The position numbers and the translations under genes are program-made. Positions 10,567 to 19,901 of a DNA stretch of 64,000 nt are shown piece by piece. The DNA comes from Glaciimonas sp. PAMC28666 (lineage in GTDB: Bacteria > Pseudomonadota > Gammaproteobacteria > Burkholderiales > Burkholderiaceae_D). Under the pieces are notes generated by a model. It made no database searches. It was not told where the DNA came from and worked only from the letters and a program-made list of their open reading frames with translations. The first letter of the stretch is position 1, and the number at the start of each line of letters is the position of its first letter. The stretch covers positions 4,464,001-4,528,000 of the forward strand of contig NZ_CP070304.1 of NCBI RefSeq assembly GCF_016917355.1, written 5' to 3'.

Positions 10567-11409
10567 ATGCAACAATACTTTCAATGCGGGCGTTACCGCT
10601 TGCCGGTCAATACGCCGAATGCGCGGCCCTTGGTAATGGGAATTTTAAACGTCACGCCGGATTCATTTTCCGATGGCGGTCGATTTTATTCACTAGAATT
10701 CGCCCTTTCTCATGCAGAACAGATGATTGCGGACGGTGTAGATATTATTGACATCGGCGCTGAGTCAAGTCGCCCAGGCAGTCCTGCGTTGTCCATGTCA
10801 GAAGAGTTGGATCGATTGATGCCAGTAATCTACGCATTACGCGATTGCGGAAAGCCTCTTTCCATTGATACTTATAAGCCCGCAGTGATGCGTGAGGCAA
10901 TCGCCGCAGGGGTCGATTTGATCAACGACATCAATGCTTTCCGTGCAGAGGGTGCGGTGGAAGCGTTGAACGATAGTGACTGCGGGGTATGTGTGATGCA
11001 CATGCAAGGGCAGCCACAAACCATGCAAGACCTCCCAGCGTATGAAGACGTGGTCACGGAGGTGAGTACTTTTCTACGTGACCGGGTATCGGTTTTGGAG
11101 CAGGCAGGAATAGACCGCGCACGTATTACCATTGATCCCGGGTTCGGTTTTGGAAAAACCCTGACACATAACCTTACTTTGCTCAAGAATATTGGTAAAA
11201 TGCAACAACTATTGGAGCTTCCAATGTTGGTGGGAACATCACGGAAAACGATGCTCGGCGATTTAACCGGACGGCCCGTCGAGCGGCGCCTGGCCGGGAG
11301 TATTGCTGCGGCTCTGGTGGCGGTGGCGCAAGGTGCAAAGATTGTGCGCGTGCACGACGTCACTGAAACGATTGATGCGTTGGCGGTTTGGCAAGCTGGT
11401 ATCGTTTGA
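10567..11409 (+). CDS. folP: Dihydropteroate synthase
   Basis: FolP condenses 6-hydroxymethyl-dihydropterin pyrophosphate with p-aminobenzoate to dihydropteroate in folate synthesis. It is the target of sulfonamides. Taking ATG 10567 gives 280 residues in a TIM-barrel fold. Conserved loops are visible in order: MGILNVTPDSFSDGG near residue 24, DIGAESSRPG, DPGFGFGKTLTHN and GTSRKTMLGDLTGR. An earlier in-frame TTG at 10531 lies inside the loop of the ftsH terminator and is rejected. The order ftsH-folP-glmM is standard in Proteobacteria. No substitution in the sulfonamide-binding loops was recognised by eye. Confidence 0.95.
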   Translation: MQQYFQCGRYRLPVNTPNARPLVMGILNVTPDSFSDGGRFYSLEFALSHAEQMIADGVDIIDIGAESSRPGSPALSMSEELDRLMPVIYALRDCGKPLSIDTYKPAVMREAIAAGVDLINDINAFRAEGAVEALNDSDCGVCVMHMQGQPQTMQDLPAYEDVVTEVSTFLRDRVSVLEQAGIDRARITIDPGFGFGKTLTHNLTLLKNIGKMQQLLELPMLVGTSRKTMLGDLTGRPVERRLAGSIAAALVAVAQGAKIVRVHDVTETIDALAVWQAGIV

Positions 11410-11600
11410 TTTCGGCGCCGTTTTGTTAAACGTACCCCCGACACCATAAAGCTATGTGAAGTACTGTGCGAGACCCTTGATGTTCGTGGAAATCGGATAA
11501 TCACGTGAGCTCGTCGGCACTCATCTGTCAAAAGTAGTTGAAATCAGCCCTCACGATAGTAGTTCTCAAAAAATAATAAGCATAGAAAAATGGGCAATAT

Positions 11601-12938
11601 ATGACTCGAAAATATTTTGGTACAGATGGTATCCGTGGTCGCGTAGGGGTTGCCCCAATTACCCCGGATTTCGTAATGAGATTAGGCTACGCGGCGGGAA
11701 AGGTACTTGCGCAAGCAGAGTCTGCCGCCATTAAGCCAACCGTATTAATCGGGAAAGACACGCGCGTATCCGGTTACATGCTGGAGGCCGCTTTAGAAGC
11801 TGGCTTTGCAGCGGCAGGGGTGGATGTCATGCTGGCGGGCCCGATGCCGACGCCGGCGATTGCCTACCTTACAAGGGCATTGCGCCTTTCGGCTGGGGTA
11901 GTTATTTCAGCCTCGCATAATCCGTTTGATGATAATGGGATTAAGTTTTTTTCGGCTCACGGCGACAAGTTGGGTGATAGCGTTGAGGCAGCCATAGAGG
12001 CTGCGCTCGAGCTTCCCATGAATTGTGTGACGTCCGATAAACTGGGTAAGGCTAAACGCCTGGATGACGCTCCAGGGCGCTATATTGAGTTCTGCAAAAG
12101 TACCTTTCCAAATGATCTCGATTTGCGTGGCATGACCATCGTTGTTGATGCAGCGCACGGTGCTGCTTATCATATTGCCTCGCATGTGTTTCATGAGCTC
12201 GGTGCCGAGGTGATCTCTATCGGCAATCAGCCCAACGGTTTTAATATCAATGACGGCTTCGGTGCCACTGCGCCGGAAGCCCTATCGCTGGCCGTGTGCG
12301 CAAACAATGCGGACGTCGGGATTGCCTTGGATGGTGATGCAGACAGGTTGATTATGGTCGACTCTAGCGGCCGGATATACAACGGTGATGAATTGCTTTA
12401 TATCGTCGTTAAAGACCGCTTAAAAACCGGTGTTGTTAATGGAGTAGTTGGCACTTTGATGACGAACATGGCACTGGAGGTTGCCTTTGGACGCATGGGG
12501 CTGGAGTTTGCCAGGGCCAAAGTAGGCGATCGTTATGTATTGGAACAATTAAAAGAGCGTGGTTGGCTGCTTGGCGGCGAAGGTTCCGGCCATTTATTGT
12601 GTCTCGACAAGCACACTACCGGGGACGGCATTGTCTCGGCGCTACAAGTGTTGTCAGCGCTAAGCCGCAGCGGACAATCGTTGTCGGAAATCACGGCTGA
12701 CATAAGCATGTATCCACAAACATTGATTAACATTAGAGTGGCTGCAGGTTTCGATTGGCTAAATCAAGCTGAGGTAGTAGCCGAAACAGCCGCCGTGGAA
12801 GCAGAGCTGGGTGACAACGGACGTGTATTAATTCGTGCCTCCGGGACCGAGCCGTTGATACGTGTCATGGTTGAGGCTAAAACTGCGGAACTGGCGCAGA
12901 TAATGGCACGCCGTATTGCCAATAAAATTACCGTTTAA
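11601..12938 (+). CDS. glmM: Phosphoglucosamine mutase
   Basis: GlmM interconverts glucosamine-6-phosphate and glucosamine-1-phosphate on the way to UDP-GlcNAc for peptidoglycan and LPS. The 445 residues are full length. The phosphoserine loop is [14 protein letters not shown] with catalytic Ser105, equivalent to Ser102 in E. coli. The metal loop is DGDADRLI, the sugar loop is GEGSGHLL, and the phosphate-binding C-terminal domain contains [15 protein letters not shown]. The N-terminus [13 protein letters not shown] is typical. A 190-base gap after folP holds no recognisable gene. It is followed after 56 bases by phoB. Confidence 0.97.
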   Translation: MTRKYFGTDGIRGRVGVAPITPDFVMRLGYAAGKVLAQAESAAIKPTVLIGKDTRVSGYMLEAALEAGFAAAGVDVMLAGPMPTPAIAYLTRALRLSAGVVISASHNPFDDNGIKFFSAHGDKLGDSVEAAIEAALELPMNCVTSDKLGKAKRLDDAPGRYIEFCKSTFPNDLDLRGMTIVVDAAHGAAYHIASHVFHELGAEVISIGNQPNGFNINDGFGATAPEALSLAVCANNADVGIALDGDADRLIMVDSSGRIYNGDELLYIVVKDRLKTGVVNGVVGTLMTNMALEVAFGRMGLEFARAKVGDRYVLEQLKERGWLLGGEGSGHLLCLDKHTTGDGIVSALQVLSALSRSGQSLSEITADISMYPQTLINIRVAAGFDWLNQAEVVAETAAVEAELGDNGRVLIRASGTEPLIRVMVEAKTAELAQIMARRIANKITV

Positions 12939-12994
12939 ATTGGTTCAATTCAACCTTCCCGCTATTTATTTTTACAATTATTTGCTAAGTACAG

Positions 12995-13693
12995 ATGTCA
13001 AAACATCACACCAATATTCTCATTGTCGAAGACGAGACGGGCATCGCCGAACTGTTAAGGTTCACTCTCGACGATGCAGGGTTCTCTTGCGAAATCGCTG
13101 CTGATGCAGCGGAGGCGCGCGCTGCGATAACTGCTATGTTGCCGCAGTTAGTTTTGCTGGACTGGATGTTGCCGGATACTTCCGGTTTGTCACTGTTGCA
13201 GGAATGGCGAGGGCAGGTGAGGACGGCCACGCTCCCGGTCATCATGTTGACCGCCAAGGGAATGGATGAAGACAAAGTCCGAGGCTTAAATGATGGAGCG
13301 GACGATTACATTACCAAGCCATTTTCACCTAAGGAACTGGTCGCTCGGATTCAGGCTTTATTGCGACGTAAAGTGCCTGAGTTAGGACACAGCACTCTGA
13401 AATATGGCGTGATTAGTATCGACACCGATCGTTATCAGGTTTCAATTGACAGTAGCACCATCGAACTGGATCAAGCTGAATTCAAGTTACTTCGTTTTCT
13501 TATCGCTCATCCCGAGCGTATATTTTCGCGTGCACAGTTACTTGATAAAGTATGGGGAGATCACACCTTTATCGAAGAGCGCACGGTAGACGTGCATATT
13601 ATGCGATTACGTAAGTCACTCGGTCCCGCTGCGGATTACGTCAAAACGATACGCGGTGTCGGTTATAAAATGTCTTCAGACACGAGCGCATGA
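12995..13693 (+). CDS. phoB: Phosphate regulon response regulator PhoB
   Basis: PhoB is an OmpR-type response regulator that, when phosphorylated by PhoR under phosphate limitation, activates Pho-box promoters. The 232 residues carry a receiver domain (acidic pocket VEDE, phosphoacceptor Asp56 in LLDWMLP, the switch Lys in ITKPFSPKEL). A winged-helix DNA-binding domain follows with LDQAEFKLLRFL and RTVDVHIMRLRKSL. It runs straight into phoR with only 7 bases between them. The usual companions pstSCAB and phoU are not in this window, so the assignment rests on sequence and on the phoR partner. Confidence 0.92.
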   Translation: MSKHHTNILIVEDETGIAELLRFTLDDAGFSCEIAADAAEARAAITAMLPQLVLLDWMLPDTSGLSLLQEWRGQVRTATLPVIMLTAKGMDEDKVRGLNDGADDYITKPFSPKELVARIQALLRRKVPELGHSTLKYGVISIDTDRYQVSIDSSTIELDQAEFKLLRFLIAHPERIFSRAQLLDKVWGDHTFIEERTVDVHIMRLRKSLGPAADYVKTIRGVGYKMSSDTSA

Positions 13694-13700
13694 AATATCG

Positions 13701-15044
13701 ATGCACTCGGCCCCGTTGCCAATGAACACGCGCGAGCGTGCCACGCGTAACGGCCGTACGTTTTGGGTGCCAACATTATTGCGTTTCGCGTTGTTGTGTC
13801 TGGTTATGTTAGCGGTTGGCGCGTATTACGGCTTTGTAGTGGGGGTGATATGGTTTGGATTATCCCTGGTAGTTTTATTGTTTTTGCAGATATGGTCGCT
13901 CTATCGTATTGAACAATGGTTGGATCGGCCTTACGGAACGCCGCGTCCTAAGACCTGGGGGTTATGGGCGCATGCAGCAACCCGTTTAGATATTATTCGT
14001 CGCGAAGATGAACGCTCGCGTGTCGATATGGCGGAGTGGCTGGCGCGCTTCCGACAGGCGATGAGCTTGCTCCCGGACGGCGTCGTGATTGTGGATAGCG
14101 TGATGCATCTGGAGTGGTGCAATCCGGCGGCAGAGCGACATTTAGGGCTCGATAAAGTGCGCGATGAGGGGCGGCTTCTGACCAATTTGATCCGCGCACC
14201 AGAGTTTGTCGATTACATGTTGTCGGGCCGCTTTGAACAGCCACTTCCCTTCATTCATCATTACCGAAAAATCCAACTGCAATTAATATCCTTCGATGAT
14301 CGACGACAGATTCTGGTCACACACGATGTGACTCAGGCAGAAAAGCTCGAGACTTTGCGACGTGATTTTATCGCTAATGCGTCGCATGAACTTAGGACCC
14401 CATTAACCGTTATCAACGGTTTCTTAGAGCATGCGTTATCCACCGAAATGGATCAAAGCACGCGGCATCGCCAACTTGATTTAATGGCGGAACAAGGCCA
14501 ACGCATGCAGCGTCTGGTGGCCGATATGTTGACACTAACCAGGCTAGAATCCTTGACGCAACAACCCTCTGGCGAGACGGTACGAATCGTGCCGATGTTA
14601 AATCGCATCTTAGAACAGGCGCGCGCCTTATCAGAGGGAAGGCATTTGATCACGCTCGAAGCGGAAGCGATTGATCTCAAGGGAAATTCTGATGAACTTG
14701 AGAGCGCGTTCACTAACTTACTCACGAACGCTGTACGTTATACACCTGATGGCGGATCGATTCAAATTACCTGGAAGATCGTTGGTGATGGTGCCGCGCT
14801 TGCAGTGTGCGATGACGGGATCGGGATTGCTGAAGAGCACTTAAGCCGTTTGACTGAGCGTTTTTATCGCGTTGATAAAACTCGCTCCCGGGTGACGCAG
14901 GGAACCGGCCTCGGGCTGGCAATCGTCAAGCATGTTTTATTACGTCATCGCGGCCATTTGGAGATCGTGTCTGAATCTGGAAAGGGAAGTTGTTTCAGCG
15001 CGGTATTCCAGCGATCACAATTGGTCTTATCGGAAGAGCGATAG
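13701..15044 (+). CDS. phoR: Phosphate regulon sensor kinase PhoR
   Basis: PhoR is the membrane histidine kinase paired with PhoB. From ATG 13701 it has 447 residues. Two closely spaced membrane helices lie near residues 27-65, then a charged linker and a PAS domain (LLPDGVVIVDSVMHLEWCN). The HisKA domain has His229 in FIANASHELRTPL. The HATPase_c domain has the N box FTNLLTNAVRYTP, the G1 box DDGIGI and the G2 box GTGLGLAIV. The start is unsure: ATG 13722 and an in-frame GTG at 13656 inside phoB are alternatives, and none has a good Shine-Dalgarno. The gene is followed by a tRNA gene rather than by ppk or pst genes. Confidence 0.9.
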   Translation: MHSAPLPMNTRERATRNGRTFWVPTLLRFALLCLVMLAVGAYYGFVVGVIWFGLSLVVLLFLQIWSLYRIEQWLDRPYGTPRPKTWGLWAHAATRLDIIRREDERSRVDMAEWLARFRQAMSLLPDGVVIVDSVMHLEWCNPAAERHLGLDKVRDEGRLLTNLIRAPEFVDYMLSGRFEQPLPFIHHYRKIQLQLISFDDRRQILVTHDVTQAEKLETLRRDFIANASHELRTPLTVINGFLEHALSTEMDQSTRHRQLDLMAEQGQRMQRLVADMLTLTRLESLTQQPSGETVRIVPMLNRILEQARALSEGRHLITLEAEAIDLKGNSDELESAFTNLLTNAVRYTPDGGSIQITWKIVGDGAALAVCDDGIGIAEEHLSRLTERFYRVDKTRSRVTQGTGLGLAIVKHVLLRHRGHLEIVSESGKGSCFSAVFQRSQLVLSEER

Positions 15045-15112
15045 TAAATTTTAATGAAAGTTTGCTTAAACATATTGACCAAAATGATGTGGGCGGGTAT
15101 GATTCTGTTCTT

Positions 15113-15189
15113 CGGAGTGTAGCGCAGCCCGGTAGCGCACCTGGTTTGGGACCAGGGGGTCCAAGGTTCGAATCCTTGTACTCCGACCA
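15113..15189 (+). tRNA. tRNA-Pro (anticodon TGG), copy 1
   Basis: A 77-base cloverleaf with encoded CCA. The acceptor arms are CGGAGTG and TACTCCG, the anticodon stem CCTGG/CCAGG encloses loop TTTGGGA with anticodon TGG, and the T loop is GGTTCGAATCC. It is base-for-base identical to the gene at 29194-29270. A terminator follows immediately. Confidence 0.97.
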
Positions 15190-15194
15190 AAAAT

Positions 15195-15228
15195 AAAAAG
15201 CGGGCTGTCTTAGGACAGCCCGCTTTTC
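15195..15228 (+). terminator. Terminator of tRNA-Pro copy 1
   Basis: AGCGGGCTGTC (15199-15209) pairs with GACAGCCCGCT (15214-15224) around loop TTAG and is followed by TTT. A run of A upstream extends the stem. Confidence 0.85.
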
Positions 15229-15478
15229 CATTTTCAGAATAAATTTATTAGAAAAATTAAGAAAAAATTGTGTATCACTCATTTTTTTCTAATTAATCGA
15301 AAACGTGGTCGAGTATCATTTTTCGCAATATTTGCTGAAATAATGTTGCGATAATTTTGCTTGAATTGCGGGTTAAATAGTTCCAGTATTATTGGGCCTG
15401 TGGCCTCATCCACATGGTTTATCAAGTGACTTTGCGCAGGTTTGTCGTTGTGCATTGAAACTGTTACAGTTCTTCTAT

Positions 15479-15552
<74 letters not shown>

Positions 15553-16167
15553 CTTCTTTCTTCTTAAAATCAAGCGTGTGGATTTCATGTGTTTTTCAGT
15601 CGAGATAGAGATAATCTTTTTCGTCTCTTAAATTACGTACTGAAAATTGATGCGCTTCTTTTAGCTCAAGGTAGAAAGTCGAGCGACTATTTTGTCGATC
15701 AAAAAGATGAGATCGGACGGAGCTGTCTACTCAACGCATTTTTTATGCGTACGAAATTGCTATCTCGCTAGCGCACAAATTGTCTTCTCTCCGCATTCAA
15801 AAAGCAAAGTAAACCATCCGTTTTTCCGCCTGGATGGCGTAGCGCTCACAACTTTATTAATCAACGCAAATTTTTTTAAGCGGTTATTTTCTGGTGCCTG
15901 GTTTTGTGGAAAAATTTTCCAATGCGAGGAAGCCGGGCCGCAATCCCTTGATAGCCTGTTTGGCCAAAAAGGATATTAAATTTCTCACCGTAAATTAGGC
16001 ATTTCAATGCCCAATTCTTTCGCCCATTGATCGCTCGCTTGCAGTGTTTTCAAAATCGATCTAACGATATAATCGCAGAGCAGGAATCAGCTCGACGCCA
16101 TGCGCGTGCTTTTTTTTAAAGGTAGCCGAGAATAATTGCTGTCCGTTTATTATTGAAGGAGCTTATC
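15553..16167. other. Gene-poor stretch after tRNA-Arg
   Basis: About 600 bases with no supported gene. Two short open frames (15589-15771 and 15692-15979) lack ribosome sites and show no recognisable family. The position just downstream of a tRNA gene would suit an old integration scar, but I see no integrase remnant or repeat of the tRNA 3' end. Confidence 0.4.
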
Positions 16168-16545
16168 TTGATTCATCATCTTGACCATTTGGTTCTCACA
16201 ACCCGCGACAAAGCAAAATGTATCGATTTTTATACCCGTGTATTAGGCATGCAGCTTGAAACTTTTGGGGCAGGGCGGGTTGCATTTAAATTTGGTCAAC
16301 AAAAAATTAATTTACATGAATTCGGCAATGAATTTTTGCCAAAGGCCGCCTATCCAACTCCTGGTTCGCTCGACTTGTGCTTTATTGCTTCTGTCCCGTT
16401 AACCCAGGTTATAGCGCAATGCGAGCAGTGTGGTGTGAGGATTGAAGACGGACCAGTCAAGCGCACCGGCGCGAACTGGCCGATACTTTCCGTGTATATA
16501 CGTGATCCTGACAATAATCTGATTGAGATCTCCGAGAAGGTTTGA
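16168..16545 (+). CDS. VOC-family protein (STM3117-like glyoxalase fold)
   Basis: This 125-residue vicinal-oxygen-chelate protein has two beta-alpha-beta-beta-beta modules. It closely resembles the STM3117-type 'VOC virulence protein' group, whose substrate is not firmly known. Likely metal ligands are visible as His in the N-terminal LDHLVL, His in INLHEFG and Glu in NNLIEISEKV. The TTG at 16168 is chosen because AAGGAG at 16156-16161 lies 6 bases upstream and the protein then begins MIHHLDHLVL, the family N-terminus. An upstream TTG at 16153 precedes the ribosome site and is rejected. The gene stands alone. Confidence 0.8.
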   Translation: MIHHLDHLVLTTRDKAKCIDFYTRVLGMQLETFGAGRVAFKFGQQKINLHEFGNEFLPKAAYPTPGSLDLCFIASVPLTQVIAQCEQCGVRIEDGPVKRTGANWPILSVYIRDPDNNLIEISEKV

Positions 16546-16893
16546 TTGTTGGGTAGCAGGTTTCAAAAACGCCAAAAACACTTCCCCTACCAATCAGTAT
16601 CGGTTGCTACGTGCAATCAAATCCTGCTTGCTTTGGTCTAAACAGGCAGCGCGCCGCCGTGCGAATATTGACGGCTAATAACACGCCACCCCTTGCGCAC
16701 GCGGTCTCATCAAATCGATTTGGCAGGGCCGCATAAACTCCTCCCTCAGTAGTTCAAAAGGTTCTACGCCGCCGTCGGAAGACTGTCGCTGGCGGCCGCA
16801 TGGTGCTCTCAACGTTGCCTCAGAGTCTTATTTCCTTGACAGCATTTTAAGTGGTTCCGCGCCGTAACAATATGTTACATTATCTTATTTAAG
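16546..16893. other. Intergenic region before the porin operon
   Basis: No gene is seen. A TTGACA lies at 16836-16841 but has no -10 at a usable distance. The regulatory site at 16894-16937 follows. Confidence 0.4.
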
Positions 16894-16937
16894 AATAATG
16901 ATAATGCGAAGTATTCTTATTTGTATTTATCATTATG
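16894..16937 (+). promoter_or_regulatory. Fur-like operator region
   Basis: AATAAT-GATAAT at 16894-16905 matches two consecutive GATAAT hexamers of the Fur box (5/6 and 6/6). On the other strand, 16926-16937 reads CATAAT-GATAAA (5/6 and 5/6). Two such double hexamers facing each other upstream of a DyP peroxidase operon suggest iron control. The spacing differs from a classical 19-base Fur box, so this stays a candidate. Confidence 0.5.
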
Positions 16938-17123
16938 GACGTATTCCGACCCTAAGCGGCTAAGAAGGCATGCGTTAAGGTGCGTCGCCGAGCTTTCGTA
17001 CAAACCACTTAAGTCTGAACTATCAATGTTGACGTAACTCGACGCAAATTGCACGGTCGAGTCCAAAACTCTGATTTTTAATTTGACTGTCCACTAAGGT
17101 CCTAACGGAAAGATAGCTTGAAA

Positions 17124-18656
17124 ATGTCTAACAGCGTTCACAATCTGCGCCCATCTGTAACGCGAGACTTCGGTGTTCGGAAGAATTACCGCTGCAATCA
17201 ACGTTTGGCTGCCCAAATCGGATTTGCGATAGCCGGATGCATATTCTTATTAAATGCCGCGCACGCTGCTCCGCCGCCTATGTCAATTCCGGCAAGCACC
17301 GATGAAATACAAACAGGTCAAGCCGTGGCCGACGGACCGTTTGGTTTTTTGAATGGAATCAGTCGTAGCAGTGCGCTGTTAGGCGACATGTGGGGTTTAC
17401 GTACCAACTTAAGCCGGGCCGGTATTTCATTAGCAGTTCAGGAAACGAGTGAGTATTTGGGAAATACATCGGGCGGCGTAAAAAAGGGTTTCGTCTACGA
17501 TGGCCTGACGACTGCAGTGATGCAGGTCAACACTCAGCGTGCATTCGGACTATATGGTGGCTTGTTTAATGTTAGCGCGCTGCAAATTCACGGAAACAAT
17601 TTAAGCGCGAATAATTTGCAAACATTGCAGACTGCTAGCGGGATTGAGTCGGATCGCGCGACACGGCTATGGGAGCTTTGGTACGACCAAAAATTCCTGG
17701 AAGAAGACCGCCTGGACATTAAAATAGGTCAACAAAGTCTCGACCAAGAGTTTATGGTGAGTAGCAACGCATTGTATTTCGTTAATACGATGTTCGGCTG
17801 GCCGATGTTGCCTTCTGCAGATTTGCCCGGCGGCGGACCGGCATACCCGTTATCGGCACTGGGTGCGCGCTTTAGCGCCAGACCGGTCGATGGCATCACG
17901 ATTCTTGCTGGCGTCTTTAACGGTAGCCCAGTCTCGAACAATAATGGTGATCCACAATTACAAAATCGCCACGGCACCAGTTTCCCGTTGGGTAATGGCA
18001 CGATGTCGATAATGGAAGTGCAATTTTCCTATCCGGCCGTCGGCAGCATGGTTGAGGCGGGCGCATCGGCACCATTGGGATGGACTTATCGCCTTGGCGC
18101 CTGGTATAACAGTGAGTCCTTTTCGGATCAGCAAACCGATCAAAATGGACTTTCACTGGCCGACCCTAACAGCATTGGTCAACCGCGCCAGCATCATGGG
18201 GATTACGCGGTGTACGCGGTGGCCGATCATTTGGTCTGGCGCGATGAGCGCGATCCAAATCGTACGATAGCAGTGTTTGCGCGCGTAATGGGGACACCGT
18301 TAACCGACCGAAATCTGATCGATTTCAGCTTGAACGCCGGTATGGTGTTTCATAGTCCGTTTATCTATCGGACCACCGACACTTTCGGTATCGGTGTGGG
18401 TTACGCGAACGTGAGTAAGCAAGCAGCGGCTTTGGATCGCGCTACCAATCTATACAGTGGCACTAACAGTCCGGTGCGCAGCAGCGAATCATTCGTTGAA
18501 TTGACCTATCAATATCAGATGACACCCTGGCTCCAATTGCAACCCGACGTTCAATATGTTTTTAATCCGGGCGCTGGTGTGGCAAATCCCAATGACCCGG
18601 TGCATCGCATCAAGAATGAGCTCGTCCTTGGCTTGCGTACCAATATTTCATTTTGA
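17124..18656 (+). CDS. OprB-family carbohydrate-type outer membrane porin
   Basis: This 510-residue protein starts with a basic segment and a hydrophobic core (about 30-48) ending in AHA, a Sec signal peptide with predicted cleavage near residue 50. The mature part is rich in aromatic and alternating beta-strand segments and ends in a terminal Phe (LRTNISF), the signature of an outer membrane barrel. Motifs such as GQQSLDQEFMVSSNALYFVN and GVFNGSP fit the OprB/carbohydrate-selective porin family. The start may be TTG 17118 or ATG 17124; the latter is preferred. It lies behind a Fur-like site and is followed after 18 bases by a secreted beta-propeller gene. The operon context points to something other than plain sugar uptake. 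Confidence 0.82.
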   Translation: MSNSVHNLRPSVTRDFGVRKNYRCNQRLAAQIGFAIAGCIFLLNAAHAAPPPMSIPASTDEIQTGQAVADGPFGFLNGISRSSALLGDMWGLRTNLSRAGISLAVQETSEYLGNTSGGVKKGFVYDGLTTAVMQVNTQRAFGLYGGLFNVSALQIHGNNLSANNLQTLQTASGIESDRATRLWELWYDQKFLEEDRLDIKIGQQSLDQEFMVSSNALYFVNTMFGWPMLPSADLPGGGPAYPLSALGARFSARPVDGITILAGVFNGSPVSNNNGDPQLQNRHGTSFPLGNGTMSIMEVQFSYPAVGSMVEAGASAPLGWTYRLGAWYNSESFSDQQTDQNGLSLADPNSIGQPRQHHGDYAVYAVADHLVWRDERDPNRTIAVFARVMGTPLTDRNLIDFSLNAGMVFHSPFIYRTTDTFGIGVGYANVSKQAAALDRATNLYSGTNSPVRSSESFVELTYQYQMTPWLQLQPDVQYVFNPGAGVANPNDPVHRIKNELVLGLRTNISF

Positions 18657-18674
18657 CAGGATCGAAACCCCTCT

Positions 18675-19901
18675 ATGAATCAGAACCAATTTAAGCTTAT
18701 TTTGACCAATTTCTGGCAGCGAAAGCGCTTTGTTTTGCAGACAACAATGGCGAAACCAATGATGAAGCGTTTGGTCGTGACCGGCGTCATGTTCTGCCTC
18801 AGCGCCGTGTGCGCGTTACCAGCGAGCGCTGCTGATCCGAAAGGGATGCTTGAAACAATTCATCACCACAAAATATTAACCTCAACCGTCCCCGAAAACG
18901 GCGATGTCAATCCGTACGCTATTGTTGTCGCACCGGTGAGTGCGGGGACGATTCAAAAAGGCGACGTGTTAGTCGATAATTTCAATAATATTTCGAATCT
19001 TCAGGGTACCGGCACCACCATTATTAGCTATCGGCCAAGCACCAAGCAGACAATATTATTTGCGCAAGTGCCACAAAACCTGAAAGACTGTCCGGGGGGT
19101 GTCGGACTGACTACCGCGATGACGATGTTAAAAACCGGTTGGGTTATTGTCGGCAGCACGCCCAGCACCGACGGCACCACTCGCACTAAAGGTGATGGCT
19201 GTCTGTTGGTATTCGATCCAAACGGTAAGCACGTTGCTACCTGGTCAGGACCTACGATCAATGGTCCGTGGGGTAACATGGTGACGGTCGACAAGGGTGA
19301 CAGCGCTATATTATTTATAAGCATGGCCGGATTCGATATTCCCGGCCCAGAAGTAGTTGACCCGGCCACGCATTATCCGGTCACTGTGCGTAAAGCCACG
19401 GTGTTGCGCCTTGAATTAACTATTCCCGAGGGAAAACCGCCTGTATTGCAAAGTCAAACAGTCGTGGGGGACGGATTTGCGCAACGTGCGGATCGTGATA
19501 ACTTCCTGTTTGGGCCAACCGGGCTGGCGCTGGGGGCCGATGATACTTTGTATGTCACTGATGGCCTGGATAACGAAATCACCGCGATTTCAGAAGCCAG
19601 CACCCGTACCACCAGCGCTAAAACCGGCAAGCTAATCACCAAAGATGGCTTGCTTGGCTGGCCGCTCGCTATGGTGATGACCCCCGCTGGTCATCTGATA
19701 GTTTGTAATGGCAAAAATGGTCAGGCGGTCGAAATTGATCCCGTTTCCGGAAAGCAGATTTATGGACATTGGCTCGACTCGAACCAAGCCCAGTCGCCGC
19801 CTGGAAATGGCGACCTGTTTGGCATAGCATTAACAGCCGACAATACCGGTTTTTATTACGTCGAGGACGATGTCAACGCGCTGGTGCTGGGGTCCCCATG
19901 A
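18675..19901 (+). CDS. Secreted NHL/SMP-30-like beta-propeller protein
   Basis: This 408-residue protein carries a signal peptide: MMKRLVVTGVMFCLSAVCA followed by ASA, near residue 52 of the long form. The body has repeated blade-like segments such as FGPTGLALGADDTLYVTDGLDNEI and LAMVMTPAGHLIVCNGKNG, typical of NHL/SMP-30 propellers. Its function is unknown. The start is doubtful: ATG 18675 gives an N-region of about 33 residues, while ATGs at 18747, 18759 and 18762 give a standard Sec signal. No strong ribosome site distinguishes them. The stop overlaps the next start as ATGA (19898-19901), so it is translationally coupled to the DyP peroxidase and probably works with it in the periplasm. 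Confidence 0.75.
   Translation: MNQNQFKLILTNFWQRKRFVLQTTMAKPMMKRLVVTGVMFCLSAVCALPASAADPKGMLETIHHHKILTSTVPENGDVNPYAIVVAPVSAGTIQKGDVLVDNFNNISNLQGTGTTIISYRPSTKQTILFAQVPQNLKDCPGGVGLTTAMTMLKTGWVIVGSTPSTDGTTRTKGDGCLLVFDPNGKHVATWSGPTINGPWGNMVTVDKGDSAILFISMAGFDIPGPEVVDPATHYPVTVRKATVLRLELTIPEGKPPVLQSQTVVGDGFAQRADRDNFLFGPTGLALGADDTLYVTDGLDNEITAISEASTRTTSAKTGKLITKDGLLGWPLAMVMTPAGHLIVCNGKNGQAVEIDPVSGKQIYGHWLDSNQAQSPPGNGDLFGIALTADNTGFYYVEDDVNALVLGSP

Noticed and set aside
14945-15282. Minus-strand open frames encoding motifs such as GFEPWTPWSQ
   Set aside because: They are antisense to tRNA-Pro and its flanks, a well-known spurious protein type.
15692-15979. 95-residue frame in the gene-poor stretch
   Set aside because: No ribosome site, no family resemblance and a Phe/Cys-rich composition unlike the neighbours.
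16836-16870. TTGACA as a sigma-70 promoter for the porin operon
   Set aside because: The nearest -10-like sequence (TAACAA) is 23 bases away, outside the usable spacer range.
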